This document shows, piece after piece, positions 30,438 through 40,777 of a stretch of DNA of 64,000 bases (its first letter is position 1; every line of letters starts with the position of its first letter). This DNA is from Pseudomonas sp. G34. GTDB lineage: Bacteria > Pseudomonadota > Gammaproteobacteria > Pseudomonadales > Pseudomonadaceae. The stretch spans positions 186,001 through 250,000 of the forward strand of contig NZ_JAVHZV010000009.1 in assembly GCF_031119625.1 (NCBI RefSeq). The letters are read 5' to 3'. The translations under genes and the position numbers were made by a program. Below the pieces are notes generated by a model, which saw only the letters and a list, made by a program, of their open reading frames with translations, had not been told where the DNA came from and did not search any database.

Positions 30438-30901
30438 TGCGCGTTCTGTTCGTTTGCCTGGGTAACATCTGCCGCTCACCCACTGCCGAGGCGATTTTTC
30501 GCCAGCGGCTGCAGCAGGCCGGGTTGGCCGAGCGTATCGAAGTCGACTCCGCCGGCACCGGCGACTGGCACGTCGGCAAGGCGCCGGACTCGCGGACTCA
30601 GGAAGCTGCCAAGCGGCGTGGTTATGACCTGTCCAGCCTGCGCGGTCGCCAGGTTTCGGTCGATGATTTCGCGCGGTTCGACCTGGTTCTGGCCATGGAT
30701 ATCGCCAACCTTGGCGATCTGCAGCGATTGCGCCCGGTCCAGGCCAAGGGCGAGCTGGATCTGTATCTGCGCCGTTTCGGCCTGGCCGAAGACGAGGTGC
30801 CGGATCCGTATTACGGCGGCAGCGAAGGCTTCGAGCAGGTGCTGGACCTGCTCGAGCAGGCCAGCGATGCCTTGCTGGCCGAACTCAAGGGGCGGTTATG
30901 A
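30437..30901 (+). CDS. Low-molecular-weight protein-tyrosine phosphatase
   Basis: A 154-residue phosphatase with the P-loop FVCLGNICRSPTAE (Cys7, CX4CRS) at the N-terminus and the acid loop DEVPDPYYGG with the general-acid Asp. Complete and of normal length. Its ATG overlaps the kdsB stop (TGATG) and its stop overlaps the murB ATG by 4 nt. Substrate unknown; homologues act on BY-kinases of polysaccharide export, but none is nearby. Confidence 0.93.
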   Translation: MRVLFVCLGNICRSPTAEAIFRQRLQQAGLAERIEVDSAGTGDWHVGKAPDSRTQEAAKRRGYDLSSLRGRQVSVDDFARFDLVLAMDIANLGDLQRLRPVQAKGELDLYLRRFGLAEDEVPDPYYGGSEGFEQVLDLLEQASDALLAELKGRL

Positions 30902-31917
30902 GCCTGCAGGTTCGCGCTGCTGTATCGCTCAAGGCCCACAACACCTTCGGCGTGGACGTGGCGGCGCGCTACTTTGCCGAGGCGGATGACGATCAGCAGG
31001 TGCGCCAGGCGCTCGACGCTGCTCGCCAGCGACAGGTGCCATTGCTGGTGCTGGGCGGTGGTAGCAACCTGCTGCTGACCGCCGATGTCGACGCCTTTGT
31101 GCTGCGCATGGCCAGCCGCGGTATTCGCCTGTTGGCCGACGACGGCCAGCGCGTGGAGATCGAGGCGGAGGCCGGCGAGCCCTGGCACCCGTTCGTGCAG
31201 TGGACCTTGCAGCAAGGCTTTGCCGGGCTGGAAAACCTCAGCTTGATCCCCGGTACGGTCGGCGCTTCGCCGGTGCAGAACATCGGCGCCTACGGCGTCG
31301 AACTGAAGGATTGTTTCCTCGGCCTGACGGCGCTGGATCGGCGCAGCGGCGAGATCCGCGAGTTCGATCTGCAGGCGTGCGCCTTCGCCTATCGCGACAG
31401 CCGCTTCAAGCGTGAAATCGGGCGCTGGATCATCCTGCGCGTACGCTTCGTCCTGAGCCGCAATGCAGCGCTGCATCTCGATTACGGCCCGGTGCGTCAA
31501 CGCCTGGCGGAGCAGGGCATCGAGTCGCCGAACGCCAGTGATGTCAGTCGGGCCATCTGCGCCATCCGCAGCGAGAAGCTGCCGGACCCTGCCGTGCTCG
31601 GCAATGCCGGCAGTTTCTTCAAGAATCCGCTGGTGCCGGCCGAGCTGGCGCAGCGCCTGCAGGCCGAATACTCCGACCTGGTGGCCTATCCCCAGGCAGA
31701 CGGCCAGGTAAAGCTGGCAGCCGGCTGGCTGATCGAAAAGGCTGGCTGGAAGGGCTACCGTGACGGCGACGCCGGCGTGCACCGGCTACAGGCCCTGGTG
31801 CTGGTCAACCATGGCAACGCGACGGGGCAGCAGCTGCTCGGCCTGGCGCAGCGCATTCAGGCGGATATCGCCGAACGCTTTGGCGTAAGCCTGGAAATAG
31901 AGCCGAACGTGCTCTGA
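30898..31917 (+). CDS. murB: UDP-N-acetylenolpyruvoylglucosamine reductase MurB
   Basis: A 339-residue type I MurB making UDP-MurNAc, the second committed step of peptidoglycan synthesis. FAD site LGGGSNLLLT, LIPGTVGASPVQNIGAYGVE, and the catalytic serine in GNAGSFFKNPLV are visible; the C-terminal domain has QLLGLAQRIQADIAERFGV. Last gene of the lpxK-kdsB-murB run, followed by repeats and convergent rne. Confidence 0.97.
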   Translation: MSLQVRAAVSLKAHNTFGVDVAARYFAEADDDQQVRQALDAARQRQVPLLVLGGGSNLLLTADVDAFVLRMASRGIRLLADDGQRVEIEAEAGEPWHPFVQWTLQQGFAGLENLSLIPGTVGASPVQNIGAYGVELKDCFLGLTALDRRSGEIREFDLQACAFAYRDSRFKREIGRWIILRVRFVLSRNAALHLDYGPVRQRLAEQGIESPNASDVSRAICAIRSEKLPDPAVLGNAGSFFKNPLVPAELAQRLQAEYSDLVAYPQADGQVKLAAGWLIEKAGWKGYRDGDAGVHRLQALVLVNHGNATGQQLLGLAQRIQADIAERFGVSLEIEPNVL

Positions 31918-31963
31918 CTCCTCTGCGTAGCCCCGTCCCATGGCGGGGCTCGCATCTCCCTTG

Positions 31964-32064
31964 TCCCCGGGTATCGCTGCGCTCAACCGCGGGCTACATC
32001 GCGCCTGTCCGTGCGCTGAGTGCGGCTTCTCGTAGCCTGGGTTGAGCGCAGCGATACCCAGGTC
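31964..32064. repeat. Inverted pair of GTAGCCTGGGTTGAGCGCAGCG elements
   Basis: The element CCGGGTATCGCTGCGCTCAA...GGGCTAC (31964-31996) and its inverse GTAGCCTGGGTTGAGCGCAG (32032-32063) face each other in the gap between murB and rne. The same family occurs at 42276, 51258, 51309 and 62191. Confidence 0.8.
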
Positions 32065-32101
32065 GGTCCAGCCGACAGACCAAGTCTCGAATCGCAGGCA
32101 A

Positions 32102-32129
32102 TAAAAAAGGGATGCCGAAGCATCCCTTG
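32102..32129 (-). terminator. Rho-independent terminator of rne
   Basis: Read on the minus strand: AAGGGATGC, loop TTCG, GCATCCCTT, followed by a run of T. It lies 20 nt behind the rne stop. Confidence 0.92.
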
Positions 32130-32148
32130 GTCTTTTGCGTGTTACCTA

Positions 32149-35100
32149 TCAGGCTTGCGGCTTGGGCGCATCCTGATCACGCTGAGCGCTTTCGTCGACC
32201 GGAGTAACGATAACCTCGGCTTGCTCGGCTTGCTCGGCTGGCGCGCTGGCCGGCTGAGTGTCGGCAACGGCTTCGTTCTCAACTGCCGGAGCAGTTTCCA
32301 CGACCGCTGCAGCCGGAGCAGCCTTGGCGGCCTCTTCAGCTTCGCGCGCCAGGCGCTCTTCTTCACGCTTGCGGCGACGGACTTCACGCGGGTCGTTCGG
32401 CGCACGGCCGTTGCTTGCCACCGGTGCGGCGGCGGCAACTGGCTCTTCAGCTACCGGAGCTTCTGCCGCTGCTTCTTGCACTGCCGGAGCAGCTTGGGGA
32501 GCCGTGAAGGTGGTCTCGGCGACCGGTGCTTCGATGCTCTCTGTTTCGGCAGCAGGCGTTTCAGCGGCAGGCGCTTCAGTAGCCGGCGTTTCAGCAACAG
32601 GTGCTTCGACAGCCACTGCTTCGCTGACCGCTTCAGCAACCACGGGCGCTTCCTGCGGTGCGGCTTCGAATGCCGGCGCGGAAGCGCGAGGGCGTTCGAT
32701 TTCCGGCAGCGCTTCGATCACTGCATCGGCACGCTCGGCAACTGCTTCGGCCGGGGCCTCGGCAACGGCGGGAGCTGCTTCTACCGGAGCTGCGTCGGCC
32801 GGTGCTTGTACCGCTTGCTCGGCTTCGACAGCGACCGCTGCCTGCTGGGCAGCGACAGGTTCGGCGGCTTCGGCAGCGACAGGTGCGCTGGCTTCGGCTG
32901 CTGGCTGCTGCTCGGCAGGCTGCTCGGTTTCCGCGATGACGGCAGCAACGGTGGCGGCAGCGGCGATGCTTGCAGCCGCTACCGGCTCTTCGTTGTTGTC
33001 GTCACTGCCTTCGATCGGGTTGCCGTCGGCATCACGCTGACGTTCACGACGATTGCTGCGGCGACGCTGGCCACGGGAGCGGCGACGTGGGCGATCACCA
33101 CCTTCGTTACCGTCCTGATCGTCGTCCTGCTGCTCTTCGTTGTTCAGCACTTCTTCTTCAGCGCTGTCGGCCTGCGCCTGCTCGGCACGTGGCTGACGCT
33201 CTTCACGGGGCTGGCGTGGCTGACGCGGTTCGCGTTGCGGGCGCTCGGCACGGGTTTCTTCGCCGACGACAGCAGCATTTTCGTTCTGCGCTTCGGCGTC
33301 CAGCGGGGCACGCAGTTCACGCGGCTGACGCTCTTCACGCGGGCGACGCTCGCGACGGTTTTCCTGGCCTTCACGGGGCGGGCGGGACTGGCGCACTTCC
33401 TGAGGCTCGCGAACCTCCACGTTCTCACGTGGCTGGCGCTCTTCACGCGGCGCGCGTGGTTGACGCTCTTCACGTGGGGCGCGTTCTTCACGAGGTGCGC
33501 GCTCTTCACGGGCGGCACGATCCTCGCGCGGCGCGCGTTCTTCGCGTGGCTTGCGGTCATCGTCGCGGCGGTTGCCACGGTTGCGGTTCTGCTGGCGACC
33601 GTTACGGCGCTCGTCGCCGCGCGGCTGACGCTCGCCCGGCTTCTTCTCGACCACGGTCGGCTTCTGCGGCTCTTCGGCGCTGGCGAACAGGCCCACCAGG
33701 GATTTCACCAGGCCTTTGAACAGGCCGCCGGTGGGTGCTGCAGCGGCTGCAACCGGGGCGGCTGGAGCGACTTCAGTGACCGGAGCTGGCGCACTGCGCG
33801 GCGGTGCGGCCTTGATGGCGGCTTCCTGGCGAACCAGGGTGCGGGTAGCGGCTGCCGGTTTTTCTTCCTCGACTTCGACCGTGGCCATTTCGTAGCTGGT
33901 CTGGGTGCTCTGGGCTTCCGGGCTGTCGTCACGGATGCGCTGCACTTCGAAGTGCGGGGTTTCCAGGTGATCGTTCGGCAGGATGACGATGCGCGCACGG
34001 GTGCGCAGTTCGATCTTGGTGATCGAGTTGCGCTTCTCGTTGAGCAGGAAGGCGGCGACCGGGATTGGCACCTGGGCACGTACTTCCGCGGTACGGTCTT
34101 TCAGGGCTTCTTCTTCGATCAGGCGCAGAATCGCCAGGGACAGCGACTCGACGTCACGGATGATGCCTTGACCGTTGCAGCGCGGGCAGACGATGCCGCT
34201 GCTTTCGCCCAGGGACGGGCGCAGGCGCTGACGGGACATTTCTAGCAGGCCGAAGCGCGAGATGCGGCCGACCTGCACGCGGGCGCGGTCAGCTTCCAGG
34301 GCTTCACGTACTTTCTCTTCGACGGCGCGCTGGTTCTTGGCCGGCGTCATGTCGATGAAGTCGATGACGATCAGGCCGCCGATGTCACGCAGGCGCAGCT
34401 GGCGGGCGATTTCTTCGGCGGCTTCCAGGTTGGTCTGCAGCGCGGTTTCTTCGATGTCGCTGCCTTTGGTAGCGCGCGCCGAGTTGATGTCGATGGACAC
34501 CAGGGCTTCGGTCGGGTCGATGTAGATCGAACCGCCGGACGGCAGTTTCACTTCACGCTGGAAGGCGGTTTCGATCTGGCTTTCGATCTGGAAGCGGTTG
34601 AACAGCGGCACGCTGTCTTCGTACAGCTTGATCTTGCTGGCGTACTGCGGCATTACCTGGCGGATGAAGGTCAGGGCTTCTTCCTGGGCTTCGACGCTGT
34701 CGACCAGTACTTCGCCGATGTCCTGGCGCAGGTAGTCGCGGATGGCGCGGATGATGACGTTGCTTTCCTGGTAGATCAGGAACGGGGCAGGGCGGTCCTG
34801 GGAAGCTTCCTTGATGGCGCTCCACAGTTGCAGCAGGTAGTCGAGGTCCCACTGCATTTCTTCGCTGCTGCGGCCCAGGCCGGCGGTGCGCACGATCAGG
34901 CCCATGTCGTTGGGGATGTCGAGGCCGTTCAGCGCTTCACGCAGTTCGTTGCGCTCTTCACCTTCGATGCGGCGGCTGATGCCACCGGCACGCGGGTTGT
35001 TGGGCATCAGTACCAGGTAACGACCGGCGAGGCTGATGAAGGTGGTCAGGGCTGCGCCCTTGTTGCCACGCTCTTCTTTCTCGACCTGAACGATGACTTC

Positions 35101-35388
35101 CTGGCCTTCCTTGAGCACGTCCTTGATGTTGACGCGGCCTTCGGGGGCCTTGCTGAAGTATTCGCGGGAGATTTCTTTGAGGGGGAGGAAGCCGTGACGC
35201 TCGGAGCCGAAGTCGACGAATGCCGCTTCGAGGCTGGGTTCTACGCGGGTAATGCGACCTTTGTAGATGTTGGATTTCTTCTGTACACGGGCCCCGGACT
35301 CGATGTCCAGGTCGTACAGGCGCTGGCCATCTACCAGCGCAACACGCAACTCTTCGGGTTGAGTTGCGTTAATCAGCATTCTTTTCAT
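32149..35388 (-). CDS. rne: Ribonuclease E
   Basis: A 1079-residue RNase E, core of the RNA degradosome. Start [16 protein letters not shown] at 35388 (an upstream in-frame start at 35433 is not conserved). The catalytic half (about 1-510) has the S1 domain ([19 protein letters not shown]), the 5'-sensor, the DNase-I-like site with [14 protein letters not shown] and [11 protein letters not shown] aspartates, and the zinc link CPRCNGQG. The C-terminal half is low-complexity: an Arg/Glu-rich block with repeated [10 protein letters not shown] units, then a long Ala/Glu/Pro block with PVAE repeats, and [21 protein letters not shown] sequence near the end. It cleaves AU-rich single-stranded RNA at the membrane. 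Confidence 0.97.
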   Translation of the reverse strand: MKRMLINATQPEELRVALVDGQRLYDLDIESGARVQKKSNIYKGRITRVEPSLEAAFVDFGSERHGFLPLKEISREYFSKAPEGRVNIKDVLKEGQEVIVQVEKEERGNKGAALTTFISLAGRYLVLMPNNPRAGGISRRIEGEERNELREALNGLDIPNDMGLIVRTAGLGRSSEEMQWDLDYLLQLWSAIKEASQDRPAPFLIYQESNVIIRAIRDYLRQDIGEVLVDSVEAQEEALTFIRQVMPQYASKIKLYEDSVPLFNRFQIESQIETAFQREVKLPSGGSIYIDPTEALVSIDINSARATKGSDIEETALQTNLEAAEEIARQLRLRDIGGLIVIDFIDMTPAKNQRAVEEKVREALEADRARVQVGRISRFGLLEMSRQRLRPSLGESSGIVCPRCNGQGIIRDVESLSLAILRLIEEEALKDRTAEVRAQVPIPVAAFLLNEKRNSITKIELRTRARIVILPNDHLETPHFEVQRIRDDSPEAQSTQTSYEMATVEVEEEKPAAATRTLVRQEAAIKAAPPRSAPAPVTEVAPAAPVAAAAAPTGGLFKGLVKSLVGLFASAEEPQKPTVVEKKPGERQPRGDERRNGRQQNRNRGNRRDDDRKPREERAPREDRAAREERAPREERAPREERQPRAPREERQPRENVEVREPQEVRQSRPPREGQENRRERRPREERQPRELRAPLDAEAQNENAAVVGEETRAERPQREPRQPRQPREERQPRAEQAQADSAEEEVLNNEEQQDDDQDGNEGGDRPRRRSRGQRRRSNRRERQRDADGNPIEGSDDNNEEPVAAASIAAAATVAAVIAETEQPAEQQPAAEASAPVAAEAAEPVAAQQAAVAVEAEQAVQAPADAAPVEAAPAVAEAPAEAVAERADAVIEALPEIERPRASAPAFEAAPQEAPVVAEAVSEAVAVEAPVAETPATEAPAAETPAAETESIEAPVAETTFTAPQAAPAVQEAAAEAPVAEEPVAAAAPVASNGRAPNDPREVRRRKREEERLAREAEEAAKAAPAAAVVETAPAVENEAVADTQPASAPAEQAEQAEVIVTPVDESAQRDQDAPKPQA

Positions 35389-35800
35389 GTGGTACCAGTG
35401 GTTTCCGGTGCTGCCGGAAGCCGCGTTAGGCACACACGACGCTCAGGGTCGGTGTCAGGTGCGTCAGAAGCGGGCGTAAATCGCTTCATTGTCTAGCGGC
35501 AGCAGCCAGTTGTGCTGGGCCGCGACGGACGTCTCCTGCTTGCTGTATGTGACAGAAAGCACTCAGAACTCGCTGGCGATCGGCTAAGCATGGCCTGCTG
35601 CGTTAAACCGGCTTGGAGTGCTCGTTTACATCCGTAAACTTCGCGTCTTTGCCTGCCTCGAAATGGAGGCTGTGACTAACGTAGCGTCTTGCATGGCGCT
35701 AACTTGCGAGACCGTAAACAGGTTCTCAGTCAGGAGGAGGAATCAAGGGTCGGTAGCGGACGATATGAAGCGTCTCTGATAAAGCTTTTTGCTACGCAGG
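35389..35800 (-). ncRNA. Structured rne leader, candidate rne-II type autoregulatory 5' UTR
   Basis: Over 400 bp upstream of rne contain no gene. Pseudomonads are known to carry a conserved RNA structure (rne-II) in the rne 5' UTR through which RNase E limits its own mRNA. Here a short hairpin GTTTAC-ATCC-GTAAAC (35624-35639) and purine-rich stretches such as GGAGGAGGAA (plus strand 35732 on) are seen. I infer the element from its position; I did not fold it or match it to the model, and the exact bounds are a guess. Confidence 0.5.
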
Positions 35801-36128
35801 CCGACCGTTGTGCATCTCCACCCTACACGTATCGCTGAAAATCGGGTGCCGCTCACGAAAATCCGCAGCGGGTTGGCATTACCGCGACCGTCCAATTGGG
35901 CAGGTCACGCATCTGTGTCTCAGGCCTTATTTCCGGGTTTCTCGAGCAGCCATGCCGGCCTATTGCTCGCTGAGATGCCCGTCGGACGGCCTTACGTCCT
36001 GAATGGGTTGCTCGATTCGCGATGGCGGTTTGGCAACATCCGCGAATCAGGCCGCTTTTGGCGGCATTCGCGACTATAGCAGCAATGATTAAGTGCTTCA
36101 AATGCATAAAAATTGTATGATCGCCGGC
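35801..36128. promoter_or_regulatory. Divergent rne / rluC intergenic promoter region
   Basis: No coding sequence. The region must hold the start sites of both rne (leftward) and rluC (rightward). AT-rich stretches lie just before rluC (GATTAAGTGCTTCAAATGC, 36086-36104), but no promoter with proper spacing is convincing by eye. Confidence 0.35.
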
Positions 36129-37082
36129 ATGACGACACCTACTCCCCCAACCTCCGGCGTCCAGCTGCTCGAGGTCGCGCCTGAGCTTGCTGGTCAGCGC
36201 ATCGACAACTTCCTTCGCAATCAACTCAAGGGCGTTCCCAAGACCCTGATCTACCGCATCCTGCGCAAGGGTGAGGTGCGGGTCAACAAGGGTCGCATCA
36301 AGCCCGAGTACAAGCTGCAGGCCGGTGATATCGTGCGGGTTCCGCCGCTGCGCCTGGCCGAGCGCGACGAGCCCGAGCCGCTGGCCCAGGGCCTGTTGCA
36401 ACGCCTGGAAGCGGCCATCGTTTACGAAGACAAGGCGCTGATCGTGCTCAACAAGCCGGCCGGTATCGCCGTGCATGGCGGCAGTGGCCTGAATTACGGG
36501 GTGATCGAGGCGTTTCGCCAGCTGCGCCCGGACGCCAAGGATCTGGAACTGGTGCACCGCCTGGACCGCGATACCTCGGGCCTGTTGATGATCGCCAAGA
36601 AGCGCAGCATGCTGCGTCACCTGCACGAGCAATTGCGCGGCGACGGGGTCGACAAGCGCTACATGGCGCTGGTGCGTGGCCACTGGGCGACCGCCAAGAA
36701 GCAGATCAATGCGCCGTTGCTCAAGAGCAACCTGCGTTCCGGCGAACGCATGGTCGAGGTCAACCCCGAAGGCAAGGAAGCGCTGACCCTGTTCCGCGTG
36801 CTGCGCCGTTTCGGCGAGTTCGCCACCCTGGTCGAGGCCAAGCCGGTCACCGGCCGCACCCACCAGATTCGCGTGCATGCCCAATACGGCGGGCACTGCA
36901 TCGCCGGTGACAGCAAATACGGGGATGACGACTTCAGCCGCGAGATTCGCGAACTGGGCGGCAAGCGCCTGTTTTTGCATGCCTACGAGCTGAACATCCC
37001 GTTGCCCGAGGGTGGCGTGCTGAAACTCGAGGCGCCGGTCGACGAGGTGTGGGCGCGCACCGTGGAGCGCCTGAGTGCGTGA
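36129..37082 (+). CDS. rluC: 23S rRNA pseudouridine synthase RluC
   Basis: A 317-residue synthase making pseudouridines 955, 2504 and 2580 (E. coli numbering) of 23S rRNA. An N-terminal S4 domain ([20 protein letters not shown]) precedes the catalytic domain with [17 protein letters not shown] (catalytic Asp in HRLDRDTSG) and GRTHQIRVH. Start at 36129 ([16 protein letters not shown]) chosen by recalled homologues; in-frame ATGs at 36093 and 36117 would add 4-12 residues. Divergent from rne, as usual in gamma-proteobacteria. Confidence 0.96.
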   Translation: MTTPTPPTSGVQLLEVAPELAGQRIDNFLRNQLKGVPKTLIYRILRKGEVRVNKGRIKPEYKLQAGDIVRVPPLRLAERDEPEPLAQGLLQRLEAAIVYEDKALIVLNKPAGIAVHGGSGLNYGVIEAFRQLRPDAKDLELVHRLDRDTSGLLMIAKKRSMLRHLHEQLRGDGVDKRYMALVRGHWATAKKQINAPLLKSNLRSGERMVEVNPEGKEALTLFRVLRRFGEFATLVEAKPVTGRTHQIRVHAQYGGHCIAGDSKYGDDDFSREIRELGGKRLFLHAYELNIPLPEGGVLKLEAPVDEVWARTVERLSA

Positions 37083-37770
37083 CTACAGGCTGCTGATCTT
37101 CGACTGGGATGGCACCCTGGTCGACTCCATCGCCCGCATCGTCACTGCCATGCACCAGGCCTCCGATCTGTGCGGCCTGCCGCGGCGCAGTGACGAGGCG
37201 GTCAAGGGCATCATCGGCCTGGCGCTGCCCCAGGCGATCACCACGCTTTATCCGGAACTCGACGAAGCGGCGCACGTCGAACGCTTCCATGCCAGCTACA
37301 GCGACTGCTACGTGGCCCTGGACCAGACGCCTTCGGCGTTCTTTGCCGGTGTCGAGCAGAGCCTGGCGGGCTTCCGTGAGCAGGGTTACCAATTGGCGGT
37401 TGCCACCGGCAAGAGCCGACGTGGCCTGCAGCGGATTCTCGATACGCTGGGCTGGCAGGACTATTTCGATATCACCCGCTGCGCCGATGAAACGGCCAGC
37501 AAGCCCGATCCGCGGATGCTGCACGAGATTCTGCAGCACTGCGGGGTAACGGCCGAGCAGGCGCTGATGGTCGGCGATTCGTCGTTCGACCTGCTGATGG
37601 CACAGCGCGCGGGTATGGATTCGGTGGCGGTAGGCTATGGTGCGCAGACGCTGGAGGCATTGCGCCTGTACGAGCCGAAGTTGTCGATCGAGCATTTCAT
37701 GCAATTGAGTACCTGGCTGAGCTGCAGGGTAGCCGAGACCCGAACCGAGGAGTGTGAGCATGTGGGGTGA
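37075..37770 (+). CDS. HAD-family phosphatase (phosphoglycolate-phosphatase-like, PA2974-like)
   Basis: A 231-residue HAD-IA hydrolase. Motif [13 protein letters not shown] holds the nucleophile Asp, motif [11 protein letters not shown], motif III lysine in [10 protein letters not shown], motif [17 protein letters not shown]. Starts at a GTG overlapping the rluC end by 8 nt. Substrate not predictable from sequence. It overlaps the sppA start by 11 nt, so rluC, this gene and sppA form an operon. Confidence 0.9.
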   Translation: MRDYRLLIFDWDGTLVDSIARIVTAMHQASDLCGLPRRSDEAVKGIIGLALPQAITTLYPELDEAAHVERFHASYSDCYVALDQTPSAFFAGVEQSLAGFREQGYQLAVATGKSRRGLQRILDTLGWQDYFDITRCADETASKPDPRMLHEILQHCGVTAEQALMVGDSSFDLLMAQRAGMDSVAVGYGAQTLEALRLYEPKLSIEHFMQLSTWLSCRVAETRTEECEHVG

Positions 37771-38734
37771 GAGAAAGACGTCGTCGGTCTCCGAGAGCGA
37801 CCCGAAGAGCTGGAAGCTCCTCGAAAAGACCTTGCTGGCCAGTGTCCACGAGCAGCGCCGGTCGCGCCGCTGGGGCATCTTCTTCAAGCTGCTGACCTTC
37901 ATTTACCTGTTTGGCGCCCTGGCGCTGTTCTCGCCGCTGATCAGCACCCAGAGCGGCAGCAGCTCGCCGCACACCGCGGTCATCGAGGTGCGTGGCATGA
38001 TCGCCGACAAGGAAGCCGCCAGTGCCGACAACATCGTTGGCAGCCTGCGCGCGGCCTTCAAGGACTCCAACACCAAGGGCGTGATCCTGCGCATCAACAG
38101 CCCGGGCGGCAGCCCGGTGCAGTCGGGTTACGTGTACGACGAAATCCGCCGCCTGCGTGGTGAGCATCCGGACATCAAGGTCTACGCGGTGATTTCCGAC
38201 CTCGGCGCTTCGGGTGCTTACTACATCGCCAGTGCCGCCGACCAGATCTACGCCGACAAGGCCAGCCTGGTGGGTTCCATCGGTGTCACGGCGGCCAGTT
38301 TCGGCTTCGTGGACACCATGGAGAAACTCGGCGTCGAGCGACGCGTGTACACCTCGGGTGAACACAAGGCGTTTCTCGATCCGTTCCAGCCGCAGAAGCC
38401 GGAAGAGGCGGCGTTCTGGAAAACCGTGCTGGAAACCACCCACAAGCAGTTCATCGACAGCGTCAAGAAGGGGCGTGGCGATCGCCTCAAGGATGCCGAG
38501 CATCCCGAGCTGTTCTCCGGCCTGATCTGGTCCGGCGAGCAGGCCCTGAGCCTCGGCCTGATCGATGCACTGGGCAGCACCAGCTATGTGGCCCGCGAGG
38601 TGATCGGCCAGGAAGAAATGGTCGACTTCACCGTGCAGGAAAGCCCGCTGGATCGCTTCACCAAGCGGCTGGGAGCCAGCGTGGCCGAACACCTGGCATT
38701 GTGGATGGGCTTCCAGGGCCCGACCCTGCGCTAA
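37760..38734 (+). CDS. sppA: Signal peptide peptidase SppA-type (S49 serine protease)
   Basis: A 324-residue short-form SppA: one membrane anchor (about 38-58, FFKLLTFIYLFGALALFSP), then the S49 domain with the catalytic serine in DLGASGAYYIASAAD and lysine in YADKASLVGSIGV. It degrades signal peptides left in the inner membrane. ATG at 37760 (GAGGAG 7 nt upstream) preferred over an in-frame GTG two codons earlier. Confidence 0.92.
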   Translation: MWGERKTSSVSESDPKSWKLLEKTLLASVHEQRRSRRWGIFFKLLTFIYLFGALALFSPLISTQSGSSSPHTAVIEVRGMIADKEAASADNIVGSLRAAFKDSNTKGVILRINSPGGSPVQSGYVYDEIRRLRGEHPDIKVYAVISDLGASGAYYIASAADQIYADKASLVGSIGVTAASFGFVDTMEKLGVERRVYTSGEHKAFLDPFQPQKPEEAAFWKTVLETTHKQFIDSVKKGRGDRLKDAEHPELFSGLIWSGEQALSLGLIDALGSTSYVAREVIGQEEMVDFTVQESPLDRFTKRLGASVAEHLALWMGFQGPTLR

Positions 38735-38749
38735 CGGCTGTACCCACAA

Positions 38750-38778
38750 AAAAGCCCGGCTTCTTGGCCGGGCTTCTT
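38750..38778. terminator. Shared terminator of sppA and apt
   Basis: AAGCCCGGC, loop TTCTT, GCCGGGCTT with A-run left and T-rich right serves both convergent genes. It marks the junction of the two PAO1-separate gene blocks. Confidence 0.9.
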
Positions 38779-38798
38779 ATTGGGCGATCACCTGGGCA

Positions 38799-39347
38799 TC
38801 AACGCTCGTCGAGGGCGAAGGCCGTCAGGCTGTAGGTGGGAATACCCATGTCTTGCAGTCGGCGGGAGCCGCCGAGCTCGGGCAGGTCGATGATCGCCGC
38901 GGCCTCGTGAATGCTCGCGCCCATGCGCTTGACCAGTTGCACGGCTGCCAGCAGGGTGCCGCCGGTGGCGATCAGGTCATCGACGATCAGCACCTTGTCG
39001 CCTTCGCACAGGCTGTCGGCGTGGGCTTCCAGAAAGGCTTCGCCGTATTCGGTCTGATAACCCTGGCTGATCACGTCGGCCGGCAGTTTGCCTTGCTTGC
39101 GAAACAGCACCAGCGGTTTGTTCAGCTCATAGGCGAGGATCGACCCGATCAGGAAGCCGCGGGCATCCATGGCGCCGATATGGCTGAAGTCCGCTTCGAC
39201 GTAACGCTGGATCAGGCTGTCGATGACCATGCGCAGGGCACGCGGGGACTGGAACAGCGGCGTGATGTCACGAAAAACCACGCCCGGCTTGGGAAAGTCG
39301 TTGACCGGGCGGATGAGGGTCTTGATGGTGAATTCATCAAAGATCAT
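38799..39347 (-). CDS. apt: Adenine phosphoribosyltransferase
   Basis: A 182-residue purine-salvage enzyme converting adenine and PRPP to AMP. The PRPP-binding motif [14 protein letters not shown] is at about 120-133; N-terminal [16 protein letters not shown] and [11 protein letters not shown] are Apt hallmarks. Lies directly downstream of anr on the same strand, as PA1543 does in PAO1. Confidence 0.97.
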   Translation of the reverse strand: MIFDEFTIKTLIRPVNDFPKPGVVFRDITPLFQSPRALRMVIDSLIQRYVEADFSHIGAMDARGFLIGSILAYELNKPLVLFRKQGKLPADVISQGYQTEYGEAFLEAHADSLCEGDKVLIVDDLIATGGTLLAAVQLVKRMGASIHEAAAIIDLPELGGSRRLQDMGIPTYSLTAFALDER

Positions 39348-39373
39348 GGAGGCGTGAATCCTTAACGGGAGTA

Positions 39374-40108
39374 TCAGCCGTTAAGGTTACCACCGGCCAG
39401 GGCGCAGAGCTCGATCGGGTCGAGAATATGCACTTCCTTGCCCTCGGCTTCGATCAGGTTGCTCTGCTGGAAGCGGGTGAAGACCCGCGACACGGTTTCC
39501 ACGGCCAGGCCCAGGTGATTGCCGATTTCGTTGCGCGACATGGCCAGGCGGAACTGGTTGGCCGAGAAGCCACGGGCGCTGAAGCGCGCGGAGAGGTTGA
39601 CCAGAAAGGTGGCGATGCGCTCGTCGGCGGTCTTCTTGGAAAGCAGCAGCATCATCTGCTGGTCGTCGCGAATCTCACGGCTCATCACGCGCATCAGCTG
39701 ACGACGCAGTTGCGGCAGGCTGACCGACAGCTCGTCGAGGCGCTCGAAGGGAATCTCGCAGACCGAGGTGGTTTCCAGCGCCTGGGCCGACACCGGGTAC
39801 AGCTCGGTGTCCATGCCGGACAGGCCGACCAGTTCGCTGGGCAGGTGGAAACCGGTGATCTGCTCCTCGCCGGCATCGCTCAGGCTGAAGGTCTTCAAGG
39901 CCCCGGAGCGCACCGCGAACACCGAGTTGAAGGTGTCGCCCTGGCGGAACAGGAACTCGCCTTTCTTCAGCGGGCGGCCGCGTTTGACGATGTCATCGAG
40001 TGCGTCCATGTCCTTGAGATCCAGCGACAGGGGCAGGCAGAGGCTGGCGAGGCTGCAGTCCTTGCAGTGTGCCTGATGAGTTGTGCGCAGCTTGATGCTT
40101 TCGGACAT
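39374..40108 (-). CDS. anr: Oxygen-sensing transcription regulator ANR (FNR/CRP family)
   Basis: A 244-residue FNR-type activator. The N-terminal [11 protein letters not shown] gives Cys15, Cys18, Cys24 and a fourth Cys in TTSVCEIPF, ligands of the O2-sensitive 4Fe-4S cluster. The C-terminal helix-turn-helix has [23 protein letters not shown], whose recognition helix (E--S-R) fits TTGAT-N4-ATCAA sites. Start at 40108; the in-frame ORF reaching 40384 lacks conservation. It probably controls hemN next to it (see the site at 42221) and microaerobic genes elsewhere. Confidence 0.97.
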   Translation of the reverse strand: MSESIKLRTTHQAHCKDCSLASLCLPLSLDLKDMDALDDIVKRGRPLKKGEFLFRQGDTFNSVFAVRSGALKTFSLSDAGEEQITGFHLPSELVGLSGMDTELYPVSAQALETTSVCEIPFERLDELSVSLPQLRRQLMRVMSREIRDDQQMMLLLSKKTADERIATFLVNLSARFSARGFSANQFRLAMSRNEIGNHLGLAVETVSRVFTRFQQSNLIEAEGKEVHILDPIELCALAGGNLNG

Positions 40109-40251
40109 CGCCCTTATCCCTAGGTAATCACTCAGAAGTTGTAAGGGTAACGCACCAGAGGGGGGCGCGGCCAGCTGCCGCAGGGTGCTCAAGTGTCGCA
40201 GGCGCCTGCCGATAGACCTGTATCGATCAGTCAGAGGCAGGGAGCGGTGTG

Positions 40252-40737
40252 ATGCAAGTAGCAACCAATGTGTCGAGAGAGCGTAGCTATGTGGCGGCCG
40301 GCGCGGCGCCCGTAGCTGCAACGGCATCCACCGAGACGGCAGAGCAGGCCGCTGCAGCACCTGCCGAAGACGCCGGCACCGCACCGGGCGTCAAGGTGAG
40401 CCTGTCGGAGGTTGGCCTGGCGCGTTCCAGGGAAGCGGAAAACAACAACGCCGACATCGACGAAAGCAATTTGCCCGACGAGGTAAAGCAACTGCTCAAG
40501 ATGATCCGCGAGCTCAAGGCCCAGCTGGCCGAGAAGATGGCCGAGCTGCAGGCGCTGATGGCCCAGGCCGACATGGACGACGACGCGCAACAGGCCAGGG
40601 TACGTGCCCTGCAGACCGAAGTCGGTTCGATTGGCGGTGCCCTCAGCACTGCCAACGCCCAGCTGGCGCAGGTCATGCGTGACCAGAAACTGAGCAGCGA
40701 GCAGGGCGCCACCGTGTGCGCGCTGCTGGCCAAGTGA
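40252..40737 (+). CDS. Hypothetical coiled-coil protein (PA1545-like position)
   Basis: A 161-residue acidic protein: an Ala/Thr-rich, disordered N-terminal third, then a heptad-like helix (about 80-130, [20 protein letters not shown]), no signal peptide and no membrane segment. ATG at 40252 preferred over the GTG one codon earlier. It lies between divergent anr and convergent hemN. Function unknown; the fold may be a protein-protein interaction coiled coil. Confidence 0.65.
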   Translation: MQVATNVSRERSYVAAGAAPVAATASTETAEQAAAAPAEDAGTAPGVKVSLSEVGLARSREAENNNADIDESNLPDEVKQLLKMIRELKAQLAEKMAELQALMAQADMDDDAQQARVRALQTEVGSIGGALSTANAQLAQVMRDQKLSSEQGATVCALLAK

Positions 40738-40744
40738 GGCAGCG

Positions 40745-40766
40745 GGCAGGGCATCGCCGCCCTGCC
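40745..40766. terminator. Hairpin between convergent genes
   Basis: GGCAGGGC and GCCCTGCC, 8-bp stem with a 6-nt loop, between the coiled-coil gene and hemN. No T-run follows, so termination is uncertain. Confidence 0.45.
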
Positions 40767-40777
40767 GGCTACGATGC

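Noticed and set aside
32020..34245. 741-codon plus-strand ORF antisense to rne, starting with a WVERSDTQ motif
   Set aside because: The WVERSDTQ start is a translated GTAGCCTGGGT repeat, and the rest is a Phe/Arg/Leu-rich shadow of the rne low-complexity tail.
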